A stretch of 64,000 nt of DNA from JBBSNV01 sp964458605 (GTDB lineage Bacteria; Pseudomonadota; Alphaproteobacteria; Reyranellales; JAQSWP01): positions 1-64,000 of the forward strand of contig CAYWLS010000009.1 in NCBI GenBank assembly GCA_964458605.1. Reading direction: 5' to 3'. The number at the start of each line of letters is the position of its first letter. Position 1 is the first letter of the stretch. Both the position numbers and the translations under genes were made by a program. Shown piece by piece: positions 1-7,542 of the stretch. Below the pieces are notes generated by a model. It was given only the letters and a program-made list of their open reading frames with translations. It had not been told where the DNA came from and did no database searches.

Positions 1-53
1 ATCGTCCCGATGTTGCAGTGCGGCTTGTTCCGCTCGAATTTCGCTTTGCTCAT
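1..53 (-). CDS. tuf: Elongation factor Tu, N-terminal fragment
   Basis: Only the first 17 codons are in the window; the gene continues beyond the left edge. They read MSKAKFERNKPHCNIGT, the standard opening of bacterial EF-Tu, the GTPase that delivers aminoacyl-tRNA to the ribosome. An AAGGA ribosome-binding sequence lies about 8 bases before the ATG. The gene follows tRNA-Tyr and tRNA-Gly on the same strand, an arrangement known from many Alphaproteobacteria, and is probably cotranscribed with them. The assignment is limited only by the length of the fragment. Confidence 0.9.
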   Translation of the reverse strand, partial: MSKAKFERNKPHCNIGT

Positions 54-117
54 AGCTTTCGTTCCTTATCTCTTCTTCCGGTCATCCGCCCGCCCCGGCG
101 ACGGCCGGCCGGCGAAT

Positions 118-191
118 TGGAGCGGGTGATGGGAATCGAACCCACGTAGCCAGCTTGGAAGGCTGGTGCTCTACCATTGAGCTACACCCGC
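118..191 (-). tRNA. tRNA-Gly (anticodon TCC)
   Basis: Read on the minus strand, the 74 bases fold as a complete cloverleaf. A GCGGGTG acceptor arm pairs with CACCCGC, the anticodon stem-loop CCAGCCTTCCAAGCTGG places TCC in the loop, the T-arm contains GGGTTCGATTCCC, and the CCA end is encoded. It sits between tRNA-Tyr and tuf on the same strand. Confidence 0.96.
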
Positions 192-234
192 AAGCCGCAT
201 CCGTGTCCATCATCGAGCTGGCCCGGGAAGCGAT

Positions 235-321
235 TGGTGGAGGGGGAAGGATTCGAACCTTCGTAGACGTAAAGTCGGCAGATTTACAGTCTGCTGCCAT
301 TGACCGCTCGGCCACCCCTCC
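235..321 (-). tRNA. tRNA-Tyr (anticodon GTA)
   Basis: The 87-base minus-strand gene has the long variable arm expected of bacterial tRNA-Tyr. Acceptor strands are GGAGGGG and CCCCTCC, the anticodon stem-loop CAGACTGTAAATCTG carries GTA, the T-arm reads GGTTCGAATCC, and CCA is encoded. It is the first gene of the tRNA-Tyr / tRNA-Gly / tuf unit. Confidence 0.96.
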
Positions 322-402
322 ATCATGGTGAAGCTGGCTACGGCAACAGCCCCGCAACAGCACTCCCAATCGCTCCGGCAAGCCCGAAAAACGGACCTGC
401 GG

Positions 403-430
403 ACTATCTGCATTTTGCCTTTGGTGTCAA
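403..430 (-). promoter_or_regulatory. Sigma70-type promoter for tRNA-Tyr / tRNA-Gly / tuf
   Basis: On the minus strand a perfect -35 TTGACA (425-430) is followed after 16 bases by GATAGT (403-408) as -10. A GC-rich stretch follows, resembling the discriminator of stringently controlled stable-RNA promoters. The predicted start lies about 75 bases before tRNA-Tyr. The call rests on pattern only. The rest of 322-548 holds no gene that I can support. Confidence 0.6.
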
Positions 431-548
431 TTGAAAAACGGCTGACGCGCAAAAACAAAAGCCCTTTCTCTGCAAGCCCTTGGCGCGCGCCGGATTCGGG
501 CGATCATGGCGGTTTGCCGACCGGCTCCGACCCCGCTATATCCACGCC

Positions 549-1454
549 ATGCCCCGTCATCGCAACGCCCCGCCCGAGCGAAATCGGCCCCATTCCCAGC
601 CCGGCCGGTCGCCCGCCAACCGCCCGTCTTCGGATCGCCCGCGCGGCGAACCGCCCCGGCGCGGCGGCGGCGATCGGCGCCATCTGGAGCCGGGCCGGCC
701 GCAAGCCAGGCCGGCCGAACCGGGCACCGCCTGGCTTTACGGCCGTCACGCCGTGCTGGCGGCGGTCGCCAATCCGTTCCGCGAGATTTTGCGCCTGCTC
801 GCTACCGACGATGCCGCGTCCCGCAGCGAGGGCGAGTTGAGGAAAGCCCAGGACCAGCGCGGCAGCGCGGTCGTGCCGCTGGAGAGCGTCAATCGCCCCG
901 AACTCGACGCCCTCTTGCCGCGCGGCGCGGTCCACCAGGGTATTGCCGTGCTTGTCGCCGCCCTTCCGGAACCCGACCTGCAGGTCATCCTGCCCGAGGC
1001 CCCCGAAGCGGCTCTGGTGGTCGTCCTCGACCAGGTCACCGATCCGCACAATGTCGGTGCGGTGATGCGATCGGCGGCGGCTTTCGGCGCGGCGGCGGTG
1101 ATCGTCACGGAGCGCAACGCGCCTGAGGAGACCGGCGTGCTGGCCAAATCTGCCTCCGGCGCCCTGGAAAAGGTGCCATTGCTGCGGGTGGTCAACCTGG
1201 CGCGTACCCTGGACGAACTGAAGCAGGAAGGGTTCTGGATCGTCGGCCTGGCCGGCGAAGCGAGCCAGACCATGGCCCAGGCCAAGCTCAGCGGACGCAT
1301 TGTGCTGGTCCTGGGCGCCGAGGGCGACGGTTTGCGCCGGCTCACCCGCGAACATTGCGACCTGCTGGTGCGGCTGCCGATGTCGGACAAGATGCCCAGC
1401 CTCAACGTGTCCAACGCCGCGGCAGTGGCGCTCTACGAACTGGCGCGTGCCTGA
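549..1454 (+). CDS. rlmB: 23S rRNA (guanosine-2'-O-)-methyltransferase RlmB (TrmH family)
   Basis: This SpoU/TrmH-family SPOUT methyltransferase (301 aa) is expected to methylate the ribose of G2251 in 23S rRNA using S-adenosylmethionine. The three SPOUT motifs are visible: DPHNVGAVMRSA near residue 165, LGAEGDGLRR near 255 and MPSLNVSNAAAVALYE near 282, the last two forming the knotted cofactor site. A substrate-binding N-terminal part begins at WLYGRHAV, about residue 60. It is preceded by a basic, proline-rich, probably disordered extension of about 55 residues. I chose the ATG at 549; an upstream TTG at 480 in the same frame would add an implausible sequence. Neighbouring tRNA and tuf genes fit a translation locus. 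Confidence 0.93.
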   Translation: MPRHRNAPPERNRPHSQPGRSPANRPSSDRPRGEPPRRGGGDRRHLEPGRPQARPAEPGTAWLYGRHAVLAAVANPFREILRLLATDDAASRSEGELRKAQDQRGSAVVPLESVNRPELDALLPRGAVHQGIAVLVAALPEPDLQVILPEAPEAALVVVLDQVTDPHNVGAVMRSAAAFGAAAVIVTERNAPEETGVLAKSASGALEKVPLLRVVNLARTLDELKQEGFWIVGLAGEASQTMAQAKLSGRIVLVLGAEGDGLRRLTREHCDLLVRLPMSDKMPSLNVSNAAAVALYELARA

Positions 1455-1475
1455 ACCGCCGGCGCGACGGCCAAA

Positions 1476-1504
1476 TGGACGGTCGGCGCGAAAGGCAATA
1501 TAAA
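1476..1504 (+). promoter_or_regulatory. Promoter of tRNA-Thr
   Basis: TGGACG (1476-1481) and TATAAA (1499-1504) are separated by exactly 17 bases. The predicted transcription start falls only a few bases before the tRNA at 1515, followed by a GC-rich discriminator. This would give tRNA-Thr its own promoter downstream of rlmB. Confidence 0.55.
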
Positions 1505-1514
1505 GCGCGCCAAC

Positions 1515-1589
1515 GCCGGGTTAGCACAGTGGTAGTGCAGCGGTTTTGTAAACCGAAGGTCGGGGGTTCAAATCCCTCACCCGGCACCA
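1515..1589 (+). tRNA. tRNA-Thr (anticodon TGT)
   Basis: The 75-base cloverleaf has acceptor strands GCCGGGT and ACCCGGC, a TTTGTAA anticodon loop giving TGT, a T-arm with GGGTTCAAATCCC, and an encoded CCA. Its last 13 bases are shared, on the opposite strand, with the final codons and stop of the glycosyltransferase at 1577-2833. Confidence 0.96.
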
Positions 1590-2833
1590 CTTCGCGCCAA
1601 CAGGACCGGCAGCAACTGGGCGATGCGGCGCCGGTAGGATTGCCAGCCCAGGGCCGACCGCATGGCCCAGGCGGCGTCGGCCCAGCTGCGCAAAATCTCC
1701 GGCCGCTCGAGGATCTGCCGCACCGCCGCCTCGATGCTGCCGGCATCGACCCGGTCGAGCCGCAGACCGTTTGACCCGTCGGGAGTTGCCAGGTCGGCGG
1801 TTGCCGCGGAGTGGACCACGCCCAGTCCCGAGGCGACCGCCTCGTACAGCACAATGCCGCCGCCCTCGAACAGCGAGGGAAAGATGAAGCAATGCGCTCG
1901 CTCGAATTGCCGGGCCACCTCGGCACGCGACAGCGCGCCAGTGAATTCGACATGCGGCCGGTAGCGCGCCAGCACCGCCTGGGGAATGGCCGACGGGCCC
2001 ACCACAGTCAGGACAGCCTGCTCGCGGGGAATGCGGCGGAAGGCCTCCAGCAGATGATGCACGCCCTTGCGCGGCGACACCGTGCCAACGAAGAGAAAGC
2101 GCACCGGCAGCCGCCCCAACTCCGGACGTTGCGGGCGCGACGCCCCGAACAGCTGCTCCTCGTAGCCGTAAGGCACGATACGCAGCTTGGCCGGCGCGGC
2201 ACCGGAGGCGACTACCGTGTCCGCGGAAAACCGGGAGCCGACCACGATGTGGTCGGCCAGGGCGATCTCCCGATCTGCCTCCTCGATCTGCGCCTGGCTC
2301 GGCATGCCCAGGTCGCCGGCGAAGAATTCCGGATGGAGGGCCCGTTCGCGTTCGAGGATCTCCCGCAAGGCGCGGGGATGGCCGATGCTACGATCCAGAA
2401 TGCATAGCGCGCCACGCCTGCCGGCGAACTCGAACACGTCGGCGCAGGATGTGTCGTAACCCCAGACCGCAGCGGCAGGTTCGCGCTCCAGCAGCCTCCT
2501 GACGCCACGCTGGAATCGCCGGTTGCCAAGCCGGTTGAGCAACTCGGCGGCACCCAGGCGGTTCGACCGCGCGGCCAGGCGTTCGGCCCATTCATAGGCA
2601 CCCACGATGCGCACCGAACGGGCGTCGATCTCGGGACAGGCCACCTTCGCGAAATAGCGCGATACGGGCCTTCGCAGGACAGCCGGCAGCAGCGGCTCGA
2701 TGCGGTAAGGCCAGCGATCGGCCCGATAGAACAGCGCGGTGGCATACCAGGCCAGCGCCTCGGCTTGCTGCAGCGCCCTCACGGTCTGCCAGGAATGCTG
2801 GCGCCCCGGATGGAAAACCGCGACCCGTGTCAT
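1577..2833 (-). CDS. GT4-family glycosyltransferase
   Basis: A 418-residue GT-B fold glycosyltransferase, probably cytoplasmic, adding one sugar to a lipid-linked polysaccharide intermediate. The C-terminal donor-binding half contains RFLFVGTVSPRKGVHHL (about 245-261) and the EX7E pair of retaining GT4 enzymes (E323 and E331, in FEGGGIVLYE). The N-terminal half (1-200) is poorly conserved, as usual for acceptor domains. An AAGGGG ribosome site precedes the ATG. It is the last gene of a minus-strand run with the Wzy-like and AsnB-like genes. Its stop codon lies inside the 3' end of tRNA-Thr. Sugar and linkage cannot be told from the sequence. Confidence 0.85.
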   Translation of the reverse strand: MTRVAVFHPGRQHSWQTVRALQQAEALAWYATALFYRADRWPYRIEPLLPAVLRRPVSRYFAKVACPEIDARSVRIVGAYEWAERLAARSNRLGAAELLNRLGNRRFQRGVRRLLEREPAAAVWGYDTSCADVFEFAGRRGALCILDRSIGHPRALREILERERALHPEFFAGDLGMPSQAQIEEADREIALADHIVVGSRFSADTVVASGAAPAKLRIVPYGYEEQLFGASRPQRPELGRLPVRFLFVGTVSPRKGVHHLLEAFRRIPREQAVLTVVGPSAIPQAVLARYRPHVEFTGALSRAEVARQFERAHCFIFPSLFEGGGIVLYEAVASGLGVVHSAATADLATPDGSNGLRLDRVDAGSIEAAVRQILERPEILRSWADAAWAMRSALGWQSYRRRIAQLLPVLLARSGAG

Positions 2834-2888
2834 CGCCCCTTGTCCGGCATTGGGCGTGAAATCCCCGCTGGCATCGGAGCCGCTTCGC

Positions 2889-4325
2889 CTAGCGCCAGTT
2901 CGGTCGGGCGCCGGGCAGCACGCCGGGCCGGACCGGTCCGCCCGGCGAACGCCACGCCTTCTGGCCCGACAGGGCGGGCTCGGCAGCCAGCGACGGCAGC
3001 TTGAACAGGAACCCGACGAACAAATAGTAGTAATAGGCGAACGGGTCCTGATCGAGCGGCCAGCCGCGGGAGCTGATGAAAGCCACGAAGATCGTCATGC
3101 CGGCAACCGCGATGCCGCAGTCGCGCAGCCTGATATCGCGGATACGCGACAAGGTGGTCAGGCTGTAGATGATGATCAGGACCAGCAGCAGGACGACGGC
3201 GATGAAGCCGAAGAAGCCAAGCTCCAGCCACGCCTTGGCGTAGTAATTCTCGATCGCCGTGGAGAACAGCAGACTGCTCTGGTTGGGATCGAGCACGTAG
3301 CGCGCGGCGATGGTCGCGCCGCCCACGCCGATGCCGAACATGCCGCCCGTCTCGATGGCGTAGGACAGCCCGCCGACGACGATGCCCTGGCCGTTCTCTT
3401 CCGCCAATTCGACCACGTGATCGAAAATGGCGCCGCTATCGAAGGACAGCGACGCGATGGCGACGGCAATGAGCAGGATCATTGCCATGGCGAGGTTCTG
3501 GCTGCCGCCCATCCCCATGCGCAGCGCCGCCAGGGTCAGGAAGATGAAGGGCAGGAACAGAAAGGCGCCGCGCGAGCCGCTGGTCAGGGCCGCCATCACC
3601 GCCAGCAGCAAGGACACGTATCCGAACAGCCGCCAGCGCCGCGACCGATCGCTGCGGATCAGCATCACGATCGGGAAAATGATGAACTGGCAGAAAGCCG
3701 CGTATTGGGAGACGAACTGAAAGGTCGAGGGAATCCGGTAGAATGTGGTACCGCCGACGCGCAAGGCGACGAAGCCTTGCGTGGCGTTGCGGGCGAAGTC
3801 GCCGTACAGCAACTCCACCGACTTCTGATAGTCGTAGGCGATCGCGCCGCCCCACATCAGCAGCCCGACCAGCAGCGGGATCCAGGCGGTCACCACGATG
3901 GTGCGCAACATCGATTCCAGGTCGGCGCGCGAGGCCAGGGCGCCGCTGCCGACCGCTATCAGCGGGATGTAGAACAGCCACACCTTGGCGCCGACCAGCC
4001 CGACAAGGGCATTGGTGGTGCCCTGGCCGATCATTTCCAGCATGATGATCAGCCCGAGGATCAGCCCGACGACGATCAGCGGCATCGGCATGACGACGCG
4101 GTCGCCGGGTTTCTTGGTCAGGAAAAACGAGATGTACAGCGGGATGATGATCAGAACGTCGCGCACCAGATTGCCGACCGTCGACGGCTGGAGCGCCGCG
4201 ACCACCAGGCCGGTGATCGGGGTAAAGCAGAACAGCAGATAGATGCCGGACCGCCAGTTGCGCAGGATGATCACCCAACCGACGGTCAAAGCCGCGACTA
4301 TGGCGACGATCATCAAGGCGTTCAT
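2889..4325 (-). CDS. O-antigen polymerase/ligase-like membrane protein (Wzy/WaaL type)
   Basis: A polytopic inner-membrane protein of 478 residues with roughly ten to twelve hydrophobic segments, starting with MNALMIVAIVAALTVGWVII. A larger loop between about residues 330 and 400 fits the periplasmic catalytic loop of the O-antigen polymerase/ligase family. Members either polymerise undecaprenyl-linked repeats (Wzy) or transfer glycan to an acceptor (WaaL); context with a phosphoglycosyl transferase favours a polymerase. A GGGGGA ribosome site precedes the ATG. It lies 36 bases after the AsnB-like gene and 55 before the GT4 gene, so all three probably form one transcript. Family assignment rests on topology and context. 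Confidence 0.72.
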   Translation of the reverse strand: MNALMIVAIVAALTVGWVIILRNWRSGIYLLFCFTPITGLVVAALQPSTVGNLVRDVLIIIPLYISFFLTKKPGDRVVMPMPLIVVGLILGLIIMLEMIGQGTTNALVGLVGAKVWLFYIPLIAVGSGALASRADLESMLRTIVVTAWIPLLVGLLMWGGAIAYDYQKSVELLYGDFARNATQGFVALRVGGTTFYRIPSTFQFVSQYAAFCQFIIFPIVMLIRSDRSRRWRLFGYVSLLLAVMAALTSGSRGAFLFLPFIFLTLAALRMGMGGSQNLAMAMILLIAVAIASLSFDSGAIFDHVVELAEENGQGIVVGGLSYAIETGGMFGIGVGGATIAARYVLDPNQSSLLFSTAIENYYAKAWLELGFFGFIAVVLLLVLIIIYSLTTLSRIRDIRLRDCGIAVAGMTIFVAFISSRGWPLDQDPFAYYYYLFVGFLFKLPSLAAEPALSGQKAWRSPGGPVRPGVLPGARPNWR

Positions 4326-4361
4326 CGTGTCGTCCCCCGACAGTCCCGGCCTGGGCGGGCG

Positions 4362-6182
4362 CTAGACAGGCGCCGGGTGGCGCACGGCCTTGCCCGGCGC
4401 CAGGGGGCCCTGGCCGAACCCGGCCGCGACCTCGAGCGCCCAGCCGCGCCAGCCGCGCATTCTCGCGCCGGCCGACCCGTCGCGCTGCAGCCACTGGCCG
4501 ATGGGAACCTGGAACCCGCGCTTGGTCTTGGTCTGAAGCAGACCGCGCAGTTCAGGCGACATGCCTGCCAACACCGCGGCTTTGGTCGGCCGCTTCGTAC
4601 TGGCAATTGAAGGCGCCAGCGCCTTGAACAGGTCGACGTCGACGAAAGGCGTCCGAATTTCCAGCGAATGCGCCATCGAGGCCCAATCCGTATCCCGCAG
4701 CAACTGATTGCGAAGATAGACGCTTAGTTCGAGCCATGCGACAGCAGAATATCGCTCCAGCCGGGCTGCCGTGTTGCGCATTTGCTGCAGCGTCGGCTGC
4801 AGGCGCGCCAAGCCTTCGGCGACCGTTGCCGCGTCCAGCAGGCGGGGCAGTTCCCACGGCATGAACAGGCCGCGTCTCAGCAGATAGGCGTCGGCCACGC
4901 TGGAGCCGTATTCCAGCAATCCCGCATATTTGGGCGACGTCACCGCGCCCAGCAGCGGCGCCAGCACACGCCGAAGGCCGGCGCCAAGGCGCGCCGCGCC
5001 CGGTATCGGCGAGACCAGGCCAACCAGAGCCGGAATCTGGGTGAAACTTGGATAGCCGCCGAACAATTCGTCGCCGCCGATACCCGACAGCGCCACTTTC
5101 AGGCCGGCCCGCCGCGCCGCGAGGCTGACGAAGTAGGTGTTCACGCCGTCGATGGTCGGCTGGTCCATCGCCGCCATCATCGCCTCGCGGTGCTGGCGGA
5201 AATCGTCGATCGAAATGTCTTCCTGGCGATGGTCGGTACCCAGCGCCCGCGCGATGCGTGCCGCAAGCGCCGTCTCGTCGTGATCGGTGCCGCGATAGAC
5301 ATCGAAGCCAACCGTGAATGTCAGCAACGGAGCGCCGGTGGTCTTGCGCGCCTGATCGGCGATGGTCGTCGAGTCGATACCGCTGGAGAGGAATATGCCG
5401 ACCGGCACGTCGGCCAGCATGTGGCACCGAACCGACTGGGCGATCTGGTCCAGCAGACCGATCTCGCCGGCCTCCTCCGTCCGGTGCAGGCTGGCTGCGA
5501 TGTCGACATAGCGCCGCACGGCGTGCGGGCCGCGCCGATCGATCCAGAGGGTCGATCCGGCCGGCAGCGGCGCGATGGCACGCCACCAGGTGAAAGGTTC
5601 GGGCACCGAGCCCAGCAGCAGGAACCCGACCTGGGCGGCAGGCTCGACAGCGTGCGACACCGCCCCGCCGGCGAGCAGCGCCTTGGCGAGCGAGGCGAAG
5701 CGGACAACCCCGTCGTCCACGGCGTAGTACAGCGGCTTGATGCCGAAGGGATCGCGCGCCAGCAAAACGCCGCCGCGGCGGCTGTCCCGAATGGCGAGCG
5801 CAAACATGCCCCGCAACCGCTCGATGGCCGCCTCGCCCATCCGCTCGTAGAGCTGGATGATCACCTCCGTGTCGGAGGCGGTGCGAAACACGCAACCCTG
5901 GTCTTCAAGCTGGCGCCGCAGTTCCCGGTAGTTGTAGATCTCGCCGTTGAACGTGATGACGATCGCGCCGTCCGCCGAACTCATCGGTTGCCGGCCACCG
6001 GCCGACAGATCGATGATGGCAAGCCGCCGGTGATCGAACAGACATCGCCCGTCGCTCGATTGCCAGCGATCGTGGTCGTCGGGTCCCCGCCGACTTTGGT
6101 GGGCGCTGATCGACGCCAACTCCTCAACGGACGGCAACCGGGCTTGCGGGGCGTAAGCAAAGATGCCGGCTATGCCGCACAT
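4362..6182 (-). CDS. asnB: Asparagine synthase (glutamine-hydrolysing)-type amidotransferase
   Basis: A 606-residue AsnB-family enzyme. Cys2 of MCGIAGIF is the class II glutaminase nucleophile and fixes the start codon. The glutaminase domain spans about 2-215, with RRGPDD, NGEIYNY and DPFGIKPLYY. The ATP-pyrophosphatase domain follows, with the PP-loop SSGIDST near 266-271 and SGIGGDELFGGYPSF further on. In polysaccharide loci such paralogs are thought to amidate sugar carboxylates or to serve glycan modification rather than asparagine supply. That role here is inferred from its position between glycosyltransferases. No clear Shine-Dalgarno sequence precedes the ATG. Confidence 0.85.
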   Translation of the reverse strand: MCGIAGIFAYAPQARLPSVEELASISAHQSRRGPDDHDRWQSSDGRCLFDHRRLAIIDLSAGGRQPMSSADGAIVITFNGEIYNYRELRRQLEDQGCVFRTASDTEVIIQLYERMGEAAIERLRGMFALAIRDSRRGGVLLARDPFGIKPLYYAVDDGVVRFASLAKALLAGGAVSHAVEPAAQVGFLLLGSVPEPFTWWRAIAPLPAGSTLWIDRRGPHAVRRYVDIAASLHRTEEAGEIGLLDQIAQSVRCHMLADVPVGIFLSSGIDSTTIADQARKTTGAPLLTFTVGFDVYRGTDHDETALAARIARALGTDHRQEDISIDDFRQHREAMMAAMDQPTIDGVNTYFVSLAARRAGLKVALSGIGGDELFGGYPSFTQIPALVGLVSPIPGAARLGAGLRRVLAPLLGAVTSPKYAGLLEYGSSVADAYLLRRGLFMPWELPRLLDAATVAEGLARLQPTLQQMRNTAARLERYSAVAWLELSVYLRNQLLRDTDWASMAHSLEIRTPFVDVDLFKALAPSIASTKRPTKAAVLAGMSPELRGLLQTKTKRGFQVPIGQWLQRDGSAGARMRGWRGWALEVAAGFGQGPLAPGKAVRHPAPV

Positions 6183-6372
6183 AGTGTGGAACGCGCTGGG
6201 TGAGTTGTTGGAATCGGCAACACCAGGGAATCGTTAGATGGAGCGTCAGGCCAATTAAGCGTGATTTACCAAAGTTTTGCTGGCCGACATAAAACCTGCA
6301 AATTATATTGCCCTTGGTGCTCATGGGCAATTCGATTGCGACAGTCGCGAAGCATCAGGCGCGGAGACGGGC
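6183..6372. promoter_or_regulatory. Divergent promoter region, AsnB-like gene / GT4 gene
   Basis: The 190 bases between the divergent AsnB-like gene and the next glycosyltransferase are AT-richer than their surroundings. They contain TATATT (6304-6309) downstream of TTGCTG (6277-6282), but the 21-base spacing is too wide for a confident promoter. If transcription does begin here, translation of the plus-strand gene must begin downstream, supporting the TTG at 6373. Confidence 0.35.
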
Positions 6373-7533
6373 TTGCGAATACTTCACGTGCTGGCCACTC
6401 TCGATCCGCAAAGCGGAGGTCCGGCCCAGGCCTGCCTGGCGATGGCGCAAAGCGTGGCGGTGCGCGGCCATTCCGTCGCCGTATATGCCACCGATTTCGC
6501 TGCCACTGGACCGGACCGCCAAACTGTTGACCTGGCTCGCTTTCCTGCCGTCGATGTGACGCTGTTTCCCGTTCAGGCGCCCCGCCTCTGGAAGCGGTCG
6601 GCCGGGTTGGGACGTGCCTTGCGGTCCAACATCGGCGATTTCGATGTCGTTCACATCCATTCGCTGTATCTCTACCACAACTGGGCTGCAACCCGGGCCG
6701 CGCGACGGGCCGGCATCCCTTTCATTGTCCGGCCGCACGGGTTGCTCGATCCCTACATCCATCGCCGCCACCGGGCCCGCAAGTGGATCATGGAACTGGC
6801 TTTCCAAAACGCAGCTCTACGGCGCGCCGCCGCCATCCACTACACGGCCGATCTCGAACGCGACATCTCGGCGCCCTTCGCGCGCGGCGGCAGGCCGGCG
6901 GTCGTTCCGTTAGGGGTGGAGATGCCGGAACGCAGCACCGTGCCACCGCGGCAAAGGCTGCGCGAGCTGTTCCCGGCCCTGGCGGACCGCACCGTGATGT
7001 TGTTCCTGGGACGGCTGCACCCCAAAAAGGGCTTGGACCTGTTGATCCCGGCAATGGCGCAAGCGCGAAGCCGCAACCCCAGGCTCCATCTGCTGCTGGT
7101 TGGCCCGGACGATGGCGCGCTGCAGCCGACCCTTGCTCTTGCCGAACAATGTGGGGTGAGCCAGCACCTCACCGTCGCCGGGATGCTGACCGGCGAGCGC
7201 AAGGCCGCTGCCCTGGCAGGCGCCGACTGGTTCGTCCTGCCCTCCTACAGCGAGAATTTCGGTATCGCCGTTGGCGAGGCGATGGCCTACGGCCTTCCTG
7301 TGGTGATTTCGGACCAGGTGAATATCCATCCCCAGATCTTCTCAGCGGGGGCAGGCCTGGTCGTGCCGTGCGCCGTGCCGGCCCTGGCGGAAGCGCTGGA
7401 CAAGATGAGCGACCCCGGCCGACGCGCCGACATGGGCGACAGGGCGCGCGCACTGGTCGAGCGCGAATACGCCTGGAGCGCGATCGGGCGGCAACTGGAA
7501 GCGCTCTATGCCAGCGTCATGCGCGGGTCATAG
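6373..7533 (+). CDS. GT4-family glycosyltransferase
   Basis: A GT-B glycosyltransferase of 386 residues. It opens with RILHVLATLDPQSGGPA, the glycine-rich acceptor-domain start typical of GT4 enzymes. The donor domain contains LFLGRLHPKKGLDLL, and the EX7E motif reads ENFGIAVGE in the stretch PSYSENFGIAVGEAMAYGLPVV. I prefer the TTG at 6373, preceded by GGAG at a good distance, over an in-frame TTG at 6277 that would add 32 unlikely residues and has no ribosome site. It faces the carbamoyltransferase gene tail to tail with a 9-base gap. It probably assembles the repeat unit of the surface glycan. Confidence 0.85.
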   Translation: MRILHVLATLDPQSGGPAQACLAMAQSVAVRGHSVAVYATDFAATGPDRQTVDLARFPAVDVTLFPVQAPRLWKRSAGLGRALRSNIGDFDVVHIHSLYLYHNWAATRAARRAGIPFIVRPHGLLDPYIHRRHRARKWIMELAFQNAALRRAAAIHYTADLERDISAPFARGGRPAVVPLGVEMPERSTVPPRQRLRELFPALADRTVMLFLGRLHPKKGLDLLIPAMAQARSRNPRLHLLLVGPDDGALQPTLALAEQCGVSQHLTVAGMLTGERKAAALAGADWFVLPSYSENFGIAVGEAMAYGLPVVISDQVNIHPQIFSAGAGLVVPCAVPALAEALDKMSDPGRRADMGDRARALVEREYAWSAIGRQLEALYASVMRGS

Positions 7534-7542
7534 GCCTGGAAC

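Noticed and set aside
2739..4610. A long plus-strand open frame of more than 600 codons opposite the Wzy-like gene
   Set aside because: It is antisense to a hydrophobic, well-structured protein, rich in Asp/Gln/His/Arg from GC-rich complement codons, and shows no domain.
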